DNA of 64,000 nucleotides from Actinomyces radicidentis (GTDB lineage: Bacteria > Actinomycetota > Actinomycetes > Actinomycetales > Actinomycetaceae). Position numbers and translations under genes: made by a program. Below, piece by piece: positions 20,424 through 28,495 of this stretch; the first letter of the stretch is position 1, and every line of letters begins with the position of its first letter. The notes beneath the pieces were generated by a model that was not told the origin of the DNA, made no database searches, and saw only the letters and a program-made list of their open reading frames with translations. Where the stretch lies: the NCBI RefSeq assembly GCF_001553565.1, contig NZ_CP014228.1:1488001-1552000 (forward strand). The letters run 5' to 3'.

Positions 20424-21311
20424 ATGACACAGTCAGTCGCCGTCCTCGGTCTGGGCGCCATGGGCCTGCCCATGGCCACCCACCTCGCCGACACCTTCAC
20501 CGTCACCGGCTTCGACATCGCCGAGGAGCGCCTCGCCCTCGCCCGCGACGCCGGCGTCCTCACCGCCTCCGGCGCGTCCGAGGCGGCCTCCGGCGCCGAC
20601 GTCGTCCTCGTCGCCGTCCGCAACCTGCCCCAGCTCGACAGCCTCCTCTTCGGGGACGAGGGGATCGCCGCCGCCATGAGGGCCGGCTCGATCGTCCTGC
20701 TCACCTCGACCGTGGGCGGCCACGGCGTCAAGGAGGTCGCCGCCCGCCTCGCCGAGTCCGGCCTCGGTCTCGTCGACGCCCCCGTCTCCGGCGGTCCCGT
20801 CCGCGCCGGCAAGGGCGACCTGCTCGTCGTCGTCGGCGCCGACGACGACGCCTGGGACGCCGCCCACGACGTCCTCGACGCCATGGCCTCCACCCTCGTC
20901 CGCGTGGGCTCCGAGCCCGGCTACGGGCAGGCGATGAAGACCGTCAACCAGCTCCTGTGCGGCGTCCACATCGCCGCCGCCGGTGAGGCACTCGCCCTCG
21001 CCCGAGCCCTCGGCCTCGACCCCGAGGCCGCGCTCGAGGCCCTCATGGCCGGCGCGGCCGAGTCCTTCATGCTCGGCGACCGCGGCCCCCGCATGCTCCA
21101 GGCCTACGGCGCCGACGGCGCCGAGGTCCGCTCCCGCCTCGACATCTTCGTCAAGGACATGGGCATCGTGACCGCCGCCGCCAAGGGCGTGGGCCTGTCC
21201 ACCCCGGTGGCCGCCGCCGCCGAGCAGCTGTACCTCCAGGGCGCCCGCCGCGGCCTCGGCGCCGCGGACGACTCGACCGTCATCACGGTCGTCGCCCCGG
21301 ACGGGGAGTGA
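20424..21311 (+). CDS. 3-hydroxyacid dehydrogenase family, L-threonate dehydrogenase (LtnD)-like
   Basis: A 295-residue NAD-dependent beta-hydroxyacid dehydrogenase. The N-terminal Rossmann motif is GLGAMGLPM (9-17); DAPVSGG (118-124) is the substrate-binding signature; the catalytic lysine is K172 in AMKTVNQ. LtnD oxidises L-threonate at C2 to 2-oxo-tetronate. That role fits the kinase upstream and the GntP permease downstream, but hydroxyisobutyrate or tartronate semialdehyde reductases share these motifs. AAAGGAG precedes the ATG. Its stop overlaps the next start (GTGAGCGCGATG region), showing close coupling. Confidence 0.85.
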   Translation: MTQSVAVLGLGAMGLPMATHLADTFTVTGFDIAEERLALARDAGVLTASGASEAASGADVVLVAVRNLPQLDSLLFGDEGIAAAMRAGSIVLLTSTVGGHGVKEVAARLAESGLGLVDAPVSGGPVRAGKGDLLVVVGADDDAWDAAHDVLDAMASTLVRVGSEPGYGQAMKTVNQLLCGVHIAAAGEALALARALGLDPEAALEALMAGAAESFMLGDRGPRMLQAYGADGAEVRSRLDIFVKDMGIVTAAAKGVGLSTPVAAAAEQLYLQGARRGLGAADDSTVITVVAPDGE

Positions 21312-22687
21312 GCGCGATGTCGACCACGGCCCTGCTGCTCCTCGCGCTCGCCGCGATCCTCGTCCTGCTCCTCCTCGTCATCAAGGCGAGGATGAGCGCC
21401 TTCGTCGCCATGCTGCTCGTCTCCATGGTGCTCGGCCTCGCCGCCCGGATCCCCGTCGGCGACGTCGTCCAGACCATGATCGACGGCATGGGCAAGACCC
21501 TCGGCTCCGTCGCCATGATCGTGGGCCTGGGCGCCATCCTCGGCCGCGTCATCGAGTCCGCCGGCGGCGCCGAGACGCTCGCCGACCGCTTCACCCGGAT
21601 CCTCGGACGCCACCGGGTCGTCGCCGCGGTCACGGCCGCGTCCTTCGTCCTCGGCATCCCGATCTTCTTCGACGTCGGCTTCATCATCCTGGCCCCGATC
21701 GTCTTCGGCTTCGCCTACATCGCGAGGATCAACCCGCTCAAGATCGGGCTGCCCGTCGCCGCCACCCTCATGGCGCTCCACGTCGTCGTCCCGCCGCACC
21801 CGGGGCCGGTCGCCTCCGCCGCGACGGTCGGCGCCGACGTCGGCGTCCTCACCATGGTCGGTCTCCCCGTGTGCGCCGTCGTCGCCGTCGTCGCGTACGT
21901 CACGGCCAAGCGATTCAAGGTCGACTCGATCGTCCTGTCAGGCAGCCCGCTCGGGAACCCCCAGGAGAGCGCCGAGTCCTCCTACCAGCCCGGCGGCGTC
22001 ATCGCCCGCCCGCACGCCACCGGCCCCGGCACCGTCATCTTCCTCATCGTCGAGCCGATCGCCCAGATCATGCTCGGCACCGTCGGGCAGATGATGACGA
22101 CGGAGGGGACGACGGCCTACTCCGTCCTCTCCTTCCTCGGCTCCTCGACCACCGCGCTGCTCACGGCGGTCCTGCTCGCCTACTTCATCGTCGGACACCA
22201 GCAGCGATGGACCCTGGCCGAGCGCGGCCAGGTCCTCGACTCCGCGCTCCCCGACGTCGCCACGGTCGTCTTCGTCACCGGCGCAGGCGGCGTCTTCGCC
22301 GGGGTCCTCGTGGCCAGCGGCATCGGCGACGCCCTGTCCGGCGTGCTCGTCGAGCTCCACATGCCGATCATCGTCTCGGCCTTCGTCATCTCCCTGGCCC
22401 TGCGCGCGGCCCAGGGGTCGGCGACGGTCGCGATCCTCACGACCGGTGGCCTCCTCGTGGACTCCATCGCCTCGGGCGGGTACTCCTCCCTCCAGATCGT
22501 CCTCATCCAGATGGCGATCGGCTTCGGGGCGCTCGGCCTCTCCCACATCACCGACTCCGGCTTCTGGATCGTCACGAAGTACATGGGCCTGTCCGTCAAG
22601 GACGGCCTCAAGACCTGGACGGTCCTGTCCACGGTCGCCGGCCTCGTCGGCTTCGTCCTCACCCTCGGCCTCTGGGCCCTCGCCTGA
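21308..22687 (+). CDS. GntP-family sugar-acid permease
   Basis: A 459-residue integral membrane transporter with about 12-14 hydrophobic helices, of the gluconate:proton symporter family. Conserved GntP features are IPIFFDVGFIIL and LHVVVPPHPGPV in the first half and SHITDSGFWIV near the C-terminus. It presumably imports the acid sugar used by the adjacent dehydrogenase and kinase. Translation likely starts at a GTG overlapping the dehydrogenase stop; an in-frame ATG lies nine bases further in. A second GntP protein at 47480-48877 is paired with gluconokinase, so this one is likely specific for a four-carbon acid rather than gluconate. Confidence 0.9.
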   Translation: MSAMSTTALLLLALAAILVLLLLVIKARMSAFVAMLLVSMVLGLAARIPVGDVVQTMIDGMGKTLGSVAMIVGLGAILGRVIESAGGAETLADRFTRILGRHRVVAAVTAASFVLGIPIFFDVGFIILAPIVFGFAYIARINPLKIGLPVAATLMALHVVVPPHPGPVASAATVGADVGVLTMVGLPVCAVVAVVAYVTAKRFKVDSIVLSGSPLGNPQESAESSYQPGGVIARPHATGPGTVIFLIVEPIAQIMLGTVGQMMTTEGTTAYSVLSFLGSSTTALLTAVLLAYFIVGHQQRWTLAERGQVLDSALPDVATVVFVTGAGGVFAGVLVASGIGDALSGVLVELHMPIIVSAFVISLALRAAQGSATVAILTTGGLLVDSIASGGYSSLQIVLIQMAIGFGALGLSHITDSGFWIVTKYMGLSVKDGLKTWTVLSTVAGLVGFVLTLGLWALA

Positions 22688-22750
22688 GGCCCCTCCGGTG
22701 GCCGTCCGGACGACCGGCCACCGGTCGACCTCGATCCGGCTCCACCACCC

Positions 22751-22791
22751 GCGGCGTCCCGGCAACCGCCCTCCGGTTGCCGGGGCGCCGC
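22751..22791 (+). terminator. hairpin after the acid-sugar operon
   Basis: Arms 22751-22767 and 22775-22791 pair over 17 positions with one mismatch. A second 10-bp hairpin (22695-22704 with 22715-22724) precedes it. Confidence 0.75.
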
Positions 22792-22819
22792 GCTCGGCGC
22801 CCTGTGGGATGATGCGAGC

Positions 22820-24640
22820 GTGAGATCAGGAGACGCCTCCCAGACCACCGCTCCCACCCCCGCCGACCGCCGGTCCCTGCCCGGCGACGTCGAGCCCCCC
22901 GTCCAGGAGGAGTGCGGCGTCTTCGGCGTCTGGGCCCCCGGCGAGGAGGTCTCCCGCCTCGTCTACTTCGGCCTGACGGCGCTCCAGCACCGCGGCCAGG
23001 AGGCCGCCGGCATCGCGACGACGGACGGCTCCAACATCCTCGTCTACAAGGACCTCGGCCTCGTCTCCCAGGTCTTCGACGACCGCAGCCTCTCCGCACT
23101 CACCGGGCACATGGCCGTCGGGCACGTCCGCTACGCGACCACCGGCGCCACCACGTGGGAGAACGCCCAGCCGATGCTCGGCCCCGTCGCCGGCTCGACC
23201 CTCGCACTCACCCACAACGGCAACCTCACCAACACCCGCCAGCTCATGGAGGCCGTCCGCGCCACCAGCGGCGAGGACCTCACCGGGGAGCTCGGCCGAG
23301 GCTCCTCCACGGACACAGCCGTCATCGCCGCCGTCATGAACCTCGTCTCCGAGCGCGGCGGCCTCGACGGCGAGCCCCCGGTCGCCGAGGACGACGCCGA
23401 CACCGAGCTCTACGAGCCCCTCGACGAGGACGAGGCCGCCGCCACCGCGCCCTTCACGATCGCCCAGGCCGCCCGCCGCGTCCTGCCGCTCCTGCGCGGC
23501 GCCTACTCGCTCGTCTTCATGAACGAGCAGACCCTCTACGCCGCCCGCGACCCGCACGGCATGCACCCGCTCGTCCTGGGTCGCCTCGAGCGCGGCTGGG
23601 TCGTCGCCTCCGAGACCGCCGCCCTCGACATCGTCGGCGCCACCCACGTCCGCGACATCGAGCCCGGCGAGCTCATCGAGATCGACGCCGACGGCGTCCG
23701 CTCCACCCGCTTCGCACGGCCGCGCCGTTCCGGCTGCGTCTTCGAGTACGTCTACTTCGCCCGGCCGGACTCCAAGATCGCCGGCCGCTCCGTCATCGCC
23801 GCCCGCAACGCCATGGGAGCCGCCCTGGCCCGCGAGCACCCCGTCGACGCCGACCTCGTCATCGCGACCCCCGAGTCGGGCACCCCGGCCGCCATCGGCT
23901 ACGCCCAGGAGTCCGGCATCCCCTACGGGCAGGGCCTGTTCAAGAACGCCTACGTGGGCCGCACCTTCATCCAGCCCACCCAGACCCTGCGCCAGCTCGG
24001 CATCCGCCTCAAGCTCAACCCGGTCCGCGAGGTCATCGAGGGCAAGCGCCTCATCGTCGTCGACGACTCCATCGTCCGAGGGAACACGCAGCGCGCCCTG
24101 GTCAAGATGCTCCGCGAGGCCGGCGTCGCCGAGGTCCACATCCGCATCTCCTCCCCGCCCGTCATGTGGCCCTGCTACTACGGCATCGACTTCGCCACCC
24201 GCGCCGAGCTCATCGCCACGGGCATGAGCATCGACGAGATCCGCGAGTCCGTCGGCGCTGACACCCTCGGCTACCTCTCCGTGGACGGCATGGTCGAGGC
24301 CTCCGGTCAGAGCACCGACTCCCTGTGCATGGCCTGCTTCACCGGTGCCTACCCGATGAAGCCCCCCGTGGAGGGCGTCCCGATCGGCACCCTGCCGATC
24401 TCCCGCGTCCCCAGCGTCTACCGCCGCCGCCACGACTCCGCCGGCGCGCCCGTGGCCGTCGCCGCGACGGGCGAGCCGCTCCGGGCGCCCGCCGTCGTCA
24501 GCTCCCTGCCAGCCAGCGCCACGACGCCCGACGGCGCGCCCCGCTTCACCATCCCGCCCTTCGGCGGGCGCCGCGCCGCCGCCCCGGCGGCCCCGGCCGA
24601 CCAGCAGCCCCAGACCCCTGACGAAGGAACCGCCCGATGA
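22820..24640 (+). CDS. purF: amidophosphoribosyltransferase
   Basis: First committed step of purine synthesis: PRPP plus glutamine to phosphoribosylamine. The N-terminal nucleophile of the glutaminase domain is Cys32 in EECGVFGVW, exposed after removal of a 31-residue propeptide. The PRPP loop is in the segment LIVVDDSIVRGNTQRA of the phosphoribosyltransferase domain. At 606 residues it is about 100 longer than the minimal enzyme, because of acidic insertions (around 190-205) and a Pro/Ala-rich C-terminal extension. The GTG start is preceded by GATGAT and six bases, possibly a leaderless start. The stop overlaps the purM ATG (ATGA). Confidence 0.96.
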   Translation: MRSGDASQTTAPTPADRRSLPGDVEPPVQEECGVFGVWAPGEEVSRLVYFGLTALQHRGQEAAGIATTDGSNILVYKDLGLVSQVFDDRSLSALTGHMAVGHVRYATTGATTWENAQPMLGPVAGSTLALTHNGNLTNTRQLMEAVRATSGEDLTGELGRGSSTDTAVIAAVMNLVSERGGLDGEPPVAEDDADTELYEPLDEDEAAATAPFTIAQAARRVLPLLRGAYSLVFMNEQTLYAARDPHGMHPLVLGRLERGWVVASETAALDIVGATHVRDIEPGELIEIDADGVRSTRFARPRRSGCVFEYVYFARPDSKIAGRSVIAARNAMGAALAREHPVDADLVIATPESGTPAAIGYAQESGIPYGQGLFKNAYVGRTFIQPTQTLRQLGIRLKLNPVREVIEGKRLIVVDDSIVRGNTQRALVKMLREAGVAEVHIRISSPPVMWPCYYGIDFATRAELIATGMSIDEIRESVGADTLGYLSVDGMVEASGQSTDSLCMACFTGAYPMKPPVEGVPIGTLPISRVPSVYRRRHDSAGAPVAVAATGEPLRAPAVVSSLPASATTPDGAPRFTIPPFGGRRAAAPAAPADQQPQTPDEGTAR

Positions 24641-25776
24641 GCCAGACCCCCGCCCCCGAGGGCATCACCTACGCCTCCGCCGGCGTCGACACCGCCGCCG
24701 GTGACCGCGCCGTCGAGCTCATGAAGGCCTCCGTCGCCGCGACGATGACCCCCGCGGTCGTGGGCGGCGTGGGCGGCTTCGCCGGCCTCGTCGACGTCTC
24801 CGACCTGCGCTCCTACCGCCGTCCCCTGCTCGCCACCTCTACCGACGGCGTCGGCACGAAGGTCGCCGTCGCGCAGGCCCTCGACGTCCACGACACGATC
24901 GGCCAGGACCTCGTCGGCATGGTCGTCGACGACATCGTCGTCGTGGGCGCACGCCCGCTCCTCATGACGGACTACATCGCCTGCGGGCACGTCGTCCCCG
25001 AGCGCGTCGCCGACATCGTGCGCGGCGTCGCCAACGCCTGCGCCGCCGTCGGCACTCCCCTCCTCGGCGGCGAGACCGCCGAGCACCCCGGCCTCATGGG
25101 CCCGGACGACTACGATGTCGCGGGCGCCGCCACCGGCGTCGTCGAGGCCGACCGCGTCCTCGGCGCGGAGAAGGTCCGCGACGGCGACGTCCTCATCGCC
25201 ATGGGCTCCTCCGGCCTCCACTCCAACGGCTACTCCCTCGTCCGCCGCGTCATCGAGCACGCCGGCTGGGGCCTGGAGCGCCACGTCGACGAGCTCGGCC
25301 GCACCGTGGGGGAGGAGCTCCTCGAGCCCACGCGCCTCTACACCCGCGTCTGCCTCGCCATGCTCGACGCCCTGTCCACCGACGCCGCGCCCTCCCCGAT
25401 CCACGCCCTCTCGCACGTCACCGGAGGGGGACTGGCCGCGAACCTCGCGCGCGTCCTTCCCGCCGGGCTCGTCGCCGACGTCGACCGCTCCAGCTGGCTG
25501 GTCCCGCCCGTCTTCGACATGGTCCGCCGTCTCGGCGAGGTCCCGTGGGACGACCTCGAGGGCACCCTCAACCTCGGCGTCGGCATGATCGCCGTCGTCG
25601 ACCCCGAGGTCGCCGACGCCGTCCTCCACCTCGCCGGCGGATCGGGCATGCCCGCCTGGGTCCTGGGCGCCGTCCACGACGCCGCCTCGTACCAGAGCGT
25701 CGGCCGCGTCGTCTCCGGGACCAAGGGCGTCGACGGCGGCAGCGTCGACGTCTACGGCGAGTACCGCACCGCCTGA
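24637..25776 (+). CDS. purM: phosphoribosylformylglycinamidine cyclo-ligase (AIR synthetase)
   Basis: Fifth step of purine synthesis: ATP-dependent ring closure of FGAM to AIR. The 379-residue protein shows the PurM signatures STDGVGTKVAVA and DDIVVVGARPL early on, and the glycine-rich HVTGGGLAANLARVLP in the C-terminal domain. The ATG overlaps the purF stop, so purF and purM are translationally coupled. It ends at a bidirectional hairpin facing the DUF3073 gene, an arrangement common in actinobacteria. Confidence 0.97.
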   Translation: MSQTPAPEGITYASAGVDTAAGDRAVELMKASVAATMTPAVVGGVGGFAGLVDVSDLRSYRRPLLATSTDGVGTKVAVAQALDVHDTIGQDLVGMVVDDIVVVGARPLLMTDYIACGHVVPERVADIVRGVANACAAVGTPLLGGETAEHPGLMGPDDYDVAGAATGVVEADRVLGAEKVRDGDVLIAMGSSGLHSNGYSLVRRVIEHAGWGLERHVDELGRTVGEELLEPTRLYTRVCLAMLDALSTDAAPSPIHALSHVTGGGLAANLARVLPAGLVADVDRSSWLVPPVFDMVRRLGEVPWDDLEGTLNLGVGMIAVVDPEVADAVLHLAGGSGMPAWVLGAVHDAASYQSVGRVVSGTKGVDGGSVDVYGEYRTA

Positions 25777-25798
25777 GCTCGCGCCCTCCCGACGCACG

Positions 25799-25836
25799 GC
25801 GAGGGGCCGGCAGCCGCGTGGCTGCCAGCCCCTCGC
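25799..25836. terminator. bidirectional hairpin between purM and DUF3073
   Basis: Arms 25799-25815 and 25820-25836 pair with one mismatch around a GCGT loop, between convergent genes. Confidence 0.85.
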
Positions 25837-25851
25837 TCGTTGCGATCGGTG

Positions 25852-26073
25852 TCAGGCTCGGGAGGCGGAGTCGCCGTCCTCCCAGTCATCGTCCTCGTCG
25901 TCGACGTTGTACTTGGAGGCCAGCTCCTCGTAGTCGATCTCGTCGTCAGCCTCGGCGCTGGACGACGCGCTGACGAGCTCGCGCTCGAGCGCCGCGTAGT
26001 CGGTCTCCGGGCTGAAGTACTTGAGCTTACGGGCGACCTTGGTCGCCTTGGCCTTCTGACGGCCGCGCCCCAT
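25852..26073 (-). CDS. DUF3073 family protein
   Basis: A 73-residue protein with a basic N-terminus (MGRGRQKAKATKVARKLKYF) and a very acidic C-terminal half. This is the actinobacterial DUF3073 family, typically encoded next to and convergent with purM; its function is unknown. The MGRGRQKAK start defines the ATG at 26073, with GGAGGGGG about ten bases upstream. The charge asymmetry could suit nucleic-acid or ribosome binding, but that is only a guess. Confidence 0.85.
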   Translation of the reverse strand: MGRGRQKAKATKVARKLKYFSPETDYAALERELVSASSSAEADDEIDYEELASKYNVDDEDDDWEDGDSASRA

Positions 26074-26244
26074 AGGCTCGACCCCCTCCAACAATCTCTG
26101 GGCGCGCACGTGGGCGCGCATCACTTGGGCAAATGTGTCGTGGGGCAACCGTACATCGCTGCCGTGCGCTCGCACCATTCGGTGCGCTCCCGCGCCGCGT
26201 GCGTCTCGCCACGCCGCGCCGTCCCGGTCCGGGGCGGCACGAGA

Positions 26245-26283
26245 ACGGCGGCGGCGCACCCGCTGGGGGAGCGCCGCCGCCGT
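26245..26283 (-). terminator. hairpin after the holin/DUF3618 operon
   Basis: A 13-bp perfect stem (26245-26257 with 26271-26283) directly follows the minus-strand stop at 26299. The remaining bases up to 26073 hold the DUF3073 promoter region. Confidence 0.7.
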
Positions 26284-26298
26284 CGACGTGCGGTCCGG

Positions 26299-26703
26299 TC
26301 AGTCCCGGCCGCGCGAGGAGATGAGACCGCCCAGGACGAGGGCCGCGACCGCGGCGCCCGCCGTCACGGCGACGGCGCGCATCGACTCCGGGTCGCCCTC
26401 CTGGGCGTCCCGCACCGTGCGGCGCGCCCGCTCCGAGAGCCCGCGGGCGCGCTCCCGCAGCGCGTCGTAGGTGCTCGGGTCCTGGGCCCGGGAGCTCAGG
26501 TCCGCGGCTCGACGCCGCAGGTCCTCCGCCGTCGAGCCGAGGCGGTCCGCGACCTGCGCCCCGGCCTCACGGGCCTGGGTGCGCGGGTCGACGCGGGCGG
26601 CGAGCTCGTCGACGCTGTTGGCGAGCTCCTCGCGCTGACGCACGAGGCGCTCCTCGAGCTCGGCGGCGGTCAGGCGCTCGCCGTCGGCGGCCGAGGCGCT
26701 CAC
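26299..26703 (-). CDS. DUF3618 membrane-associated protein (short)
   Basis: A 134-residue protein: an N-terminal DUF3618 segment (LEERLVRQREELANSVDELAARVDPR), a helical charged middle that may form a coiled coil, and a C-terminal hydrophobic segment (about 107-127, AVAVTAGAAVAALVLGGLI). DUF3618 proteins accompany the Act_holin_X family in actinobacteria and are probably peripheral or single-pass membrane proteins of unknown role. The GTG start overlaps the stop of the upstream gene (GTGA). It is last in a three-gene operon. Confidence 0.78.
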   Translation of the reverse strand: MSASAADGERLTAAELEERLVRQREELANSVDELAARVDPRTQAREAGAQVADRLGSTAEDLRRRAADLSSRAQDPSTYDALRERARGLSERARRTVRDAQEGDPESMRAVAVTAGAAVAALVLGGLISSRGRD

Positions 26704-27428
26704 GAGCGCAGGGCCTTGACGAGGGCCGTGACCGACAGGCCGGCGAGGCCGAGGGCTGCGCCGGTGACGATCGCGAGGGACTGCGGGTCGCCGTCGCGGG
26801 CGTCGTCGAAGAGGCGGGACGCGCGGTCTCCGGCGGCCTGGAGGGCCTCGGCGGGAGCGGAGGAGCCCTTGACCTCGGGGTCCTTGAGGGCGCCGTAGCC
26901 GACCGGCTCAGCCTCGCCGTCGACGAGACGCGTGGTGGCGGTCAGCGAGCCGTCGGCGACGGGCTCGTCCTTGGACAGGCGGGCGCGCGCGGCGTCGGCC
27001 GTCTCGGAGGCCTTCGCCTTGGCCTCATCCGCCTTGGTGCGGGCCTGGGCGGAGAGCTCCTCCGCCTTGAGACGCGCGTCCATGGAGACCGAGTCCGCCT
27101 TCGTGCGGGCCTGGTTGCTCAGCTCCTCGGCCTTGTCACGGGCGTCGGAGGCGAGCTCGGAGGCGCGGCCCGTCAGCTCGGCGAAGCGGGTCCGGGCCTT
27201 GTCCTGGGCGTCGGCGACGGCCGAGCGCACCTGGGACTTCGCGGCGGAGACGACCTCGTTGGCGGCCGTGCGCGTCGCGTCCTTGGCCTGCACCTTGAGG
27301 GCGTCGGGAGCGAGACGCTCGCCGAGCTGCTCGAGGTCGCCGGCGAGGCGACGACGGCGGGCTAGGAGATCCGCCTCGATGGCGGCCGGGGTACCGGAGG
27401 GGGCCACGCCCTTCTTCTCGTCGCTCAC
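26700..27428 (-). CDS. DUF3618 protein with long coiled-coil repeat region
   Basis: A 242-residue protein starting with a DUF3618 segment (PAAIEADLLARRRRLAGDLE), then an Ala/Lys/Glu-rich helical stretch (about 45-165). There an 11-15-residue pattern repeats, such as AEELSNQARTKADS and AEELSAQARTKADE, resembling apolipoprotein or LEA-type amphipathic helices. A hydrophobic C-terminal segment (about 220-238) may anchor it. It is 108 residues longer than the next gene's product and probably a paralogue of it. The GTG start overlaps the upstream stop by GTGA, and its own stop overlaps the next start the same way. The role is unknown; an envelope-stress function is inferred from context only. Confidence 0.75.
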   Translation of the reverse strand: MSDEKKGVAPSGTPAAIEADLLARRRRLAGDLEQLGERLAPDALKVQAKDATRTAANEVVSAAKSQVRSAVADAQDKARTRFAELTGRASELASDARDKAEELSNQARTKADSVSMDARLKAEELSAQARTKADEAKAKASETADAARARLSKDEPVADGSLTATTRLVDGEAEPVGYGALKDPEVKGSSAPAEALQAAGDRASRLFDDARDGDPQSLAIVTGAALGLAGLSVTALVKALRS

Positions 27429-27958
27429 TTCTCGCTCCCCTTCTCGATACCGGACTTGATGGCGACCTTGGCGGTCTGGATGTCGTGCTTGAGACCCTCC
27501 TGCGGGGCGGGCACGTCCTTGAGCCCCGCCTGCAGACGGGACTTGCCGATGAGGGCGAGGATCCCGCACACGACGAGGATGACGAGCGCGACGATGAGCT
27601 TGGCGAGCCACGGGGCGACGACGTTCGCGAGCCCGGAGGCCGCGGAGCCGAAGAGGAAGCCCAGCGCGTACAGGGCGAGGACGCCTGCGGCGGCGAGGAG
27701 GCCGGCGCCGAGGCCCGCCTTCTTGCCCATCTCCTGGGCCTTGGCCTTCGCCAGGGCGATCTCGCCCGAGACGAGGCCGGAGACGTTCTCCGAGATGCGG
27801 GCGACGAGCTCGCCCAGGGTCGGCTGCGTGCCTCGGGCACGAGCCGCGCGGGCGGCGGCGGGGACGTCCTCGCCGCGTGCGGGGTAGGGGCCCTCGGCGC
27901 CGGGCAGACCGGAGGGCTGCTCGGGGTCGAACGAGGGAGTGCTCGGTTGCTGGGTCAT
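27425..27958 (-). CDS. Act_holin_X (phage-holin-superfamily) membrane protein
   Basis: A 177-residue protein with a Pro-rich cytoplasmic N-terminus, the family segment TLGELVARISENVSGLVSGE (about 46-65), and two transmembrane helices (about 80-105 and 115-140) like a holin hairpin. The Act_holin_X family is chromosomal in actinobacteria and normally occurs with DUF3618 genes, not with phage lysis genes, so no prophage is implied. It is first of the operon, and its stop overlaps the next GTG. No lysin, portal or integrase gene is nearby. Confidence 0.82.
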   Translation of the reverse strand: MTQQPSTPSFDPEQPSGLPGAEGPYPARGEDVPAAARAARARGTQPTLGELVARISENVSGLVSGEIALAKAKAQEMGKKAGLGAGLLAAAGVLALYALGFLFGSAASGLANVVAPWLAKLIVALVILVVCGILALIGKSRLQAGLKDVPAPQEGLKHDIQTAKVAIKSGIEKGSEK

Positions 27959-28113
27959 GGGGACCGACCTTCTAGAGACGATGCGCGGGACGAAGGTCCG
28001 TGCGCTTCTTTTCAGGACCCAGAATCTCATAACTCACGTCACAGTGCGTCCTCTGAGCAGCGGCTTCGCCCGCCGCGCACGGGCTTGCGGCTCCTCCTGC
28101 GGTCCCTGTGCAT

Positions 28114-28148
28114 CCGTGCGACGGCGGGGATCGCCCGCCGTCGCACGG
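28114..28148. terminator. 15-bp perfect hairpin upstream of the holin operon
   Basis: Arms 28114-28128 and 28134-28148 with a GATCG loop. It lies between the holin operon's promoter side and the IS110 remnant. No gene ending here is visible, so it may be a remnant or a regulatory structure. The 27959-28342 gap shows nothing else but the dyad TGATC...GATCA (28153-28169). Confidence 0.5.
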
Positions 28149-28342
28149 ACCGTGATCGAATAGTGATCATCTGGCCGTCGCCCGCCGTTCATCCTCCGGC
28201 GCCACCCTCGACCCGACACCCCGCCCCCCTGCGCGTCCCCGTTACCTTGTTGGTGGTCGCCGGCGAAGAGATACCGGTGGCTGGGCCAGCGGTGGTCGGC
28301 ATGATGTCTTGCCCCTGTCTACTCAATGATCCGGGGGGTGTT

Positions 28343-28466
28343 GTCACCGACCATCCGCTCGGCTGATCGGTGACCGCTGATCAGGGGAACGACCCGAAGA
28401 CTCTTCGAGGTCTAACGCACACGTGGGTGCGGGGCCGACCAGCCCAACGGGCGCTGGCCCCGCACC
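28343..28466 (+). ncRNA. structured left-end region, candidate IS110 bridge RNA locus
   Basis: Two stem-loops lie between the probable left end and the transposase start. The first pairs GTCACCGA (28343-28350) with TCGGTGAC (28367-28374). The second pairs GGTGCGGGGCC (28426-28436) with GGCCCCGCACC (28456-28466) and has an inner GCCC-AAC-GGGC hairpin. IS110-group elements are known to express a bridge RNA from this position. That this copy does so is inference, and its transposase is broken. Confidence 0.4.
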
Positions 28467-28495
28467 GCTGCGAGACGAAGGACGGGACCCCAGGG

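Noticed and set aside
27425-27958. Holin as a sign of a prophage
   Set aside because: The gene belongs to the chromosomal Act_holin_X family and stands with DUF3618 genes. No phage structural, lysin or integrase gene is in the window.
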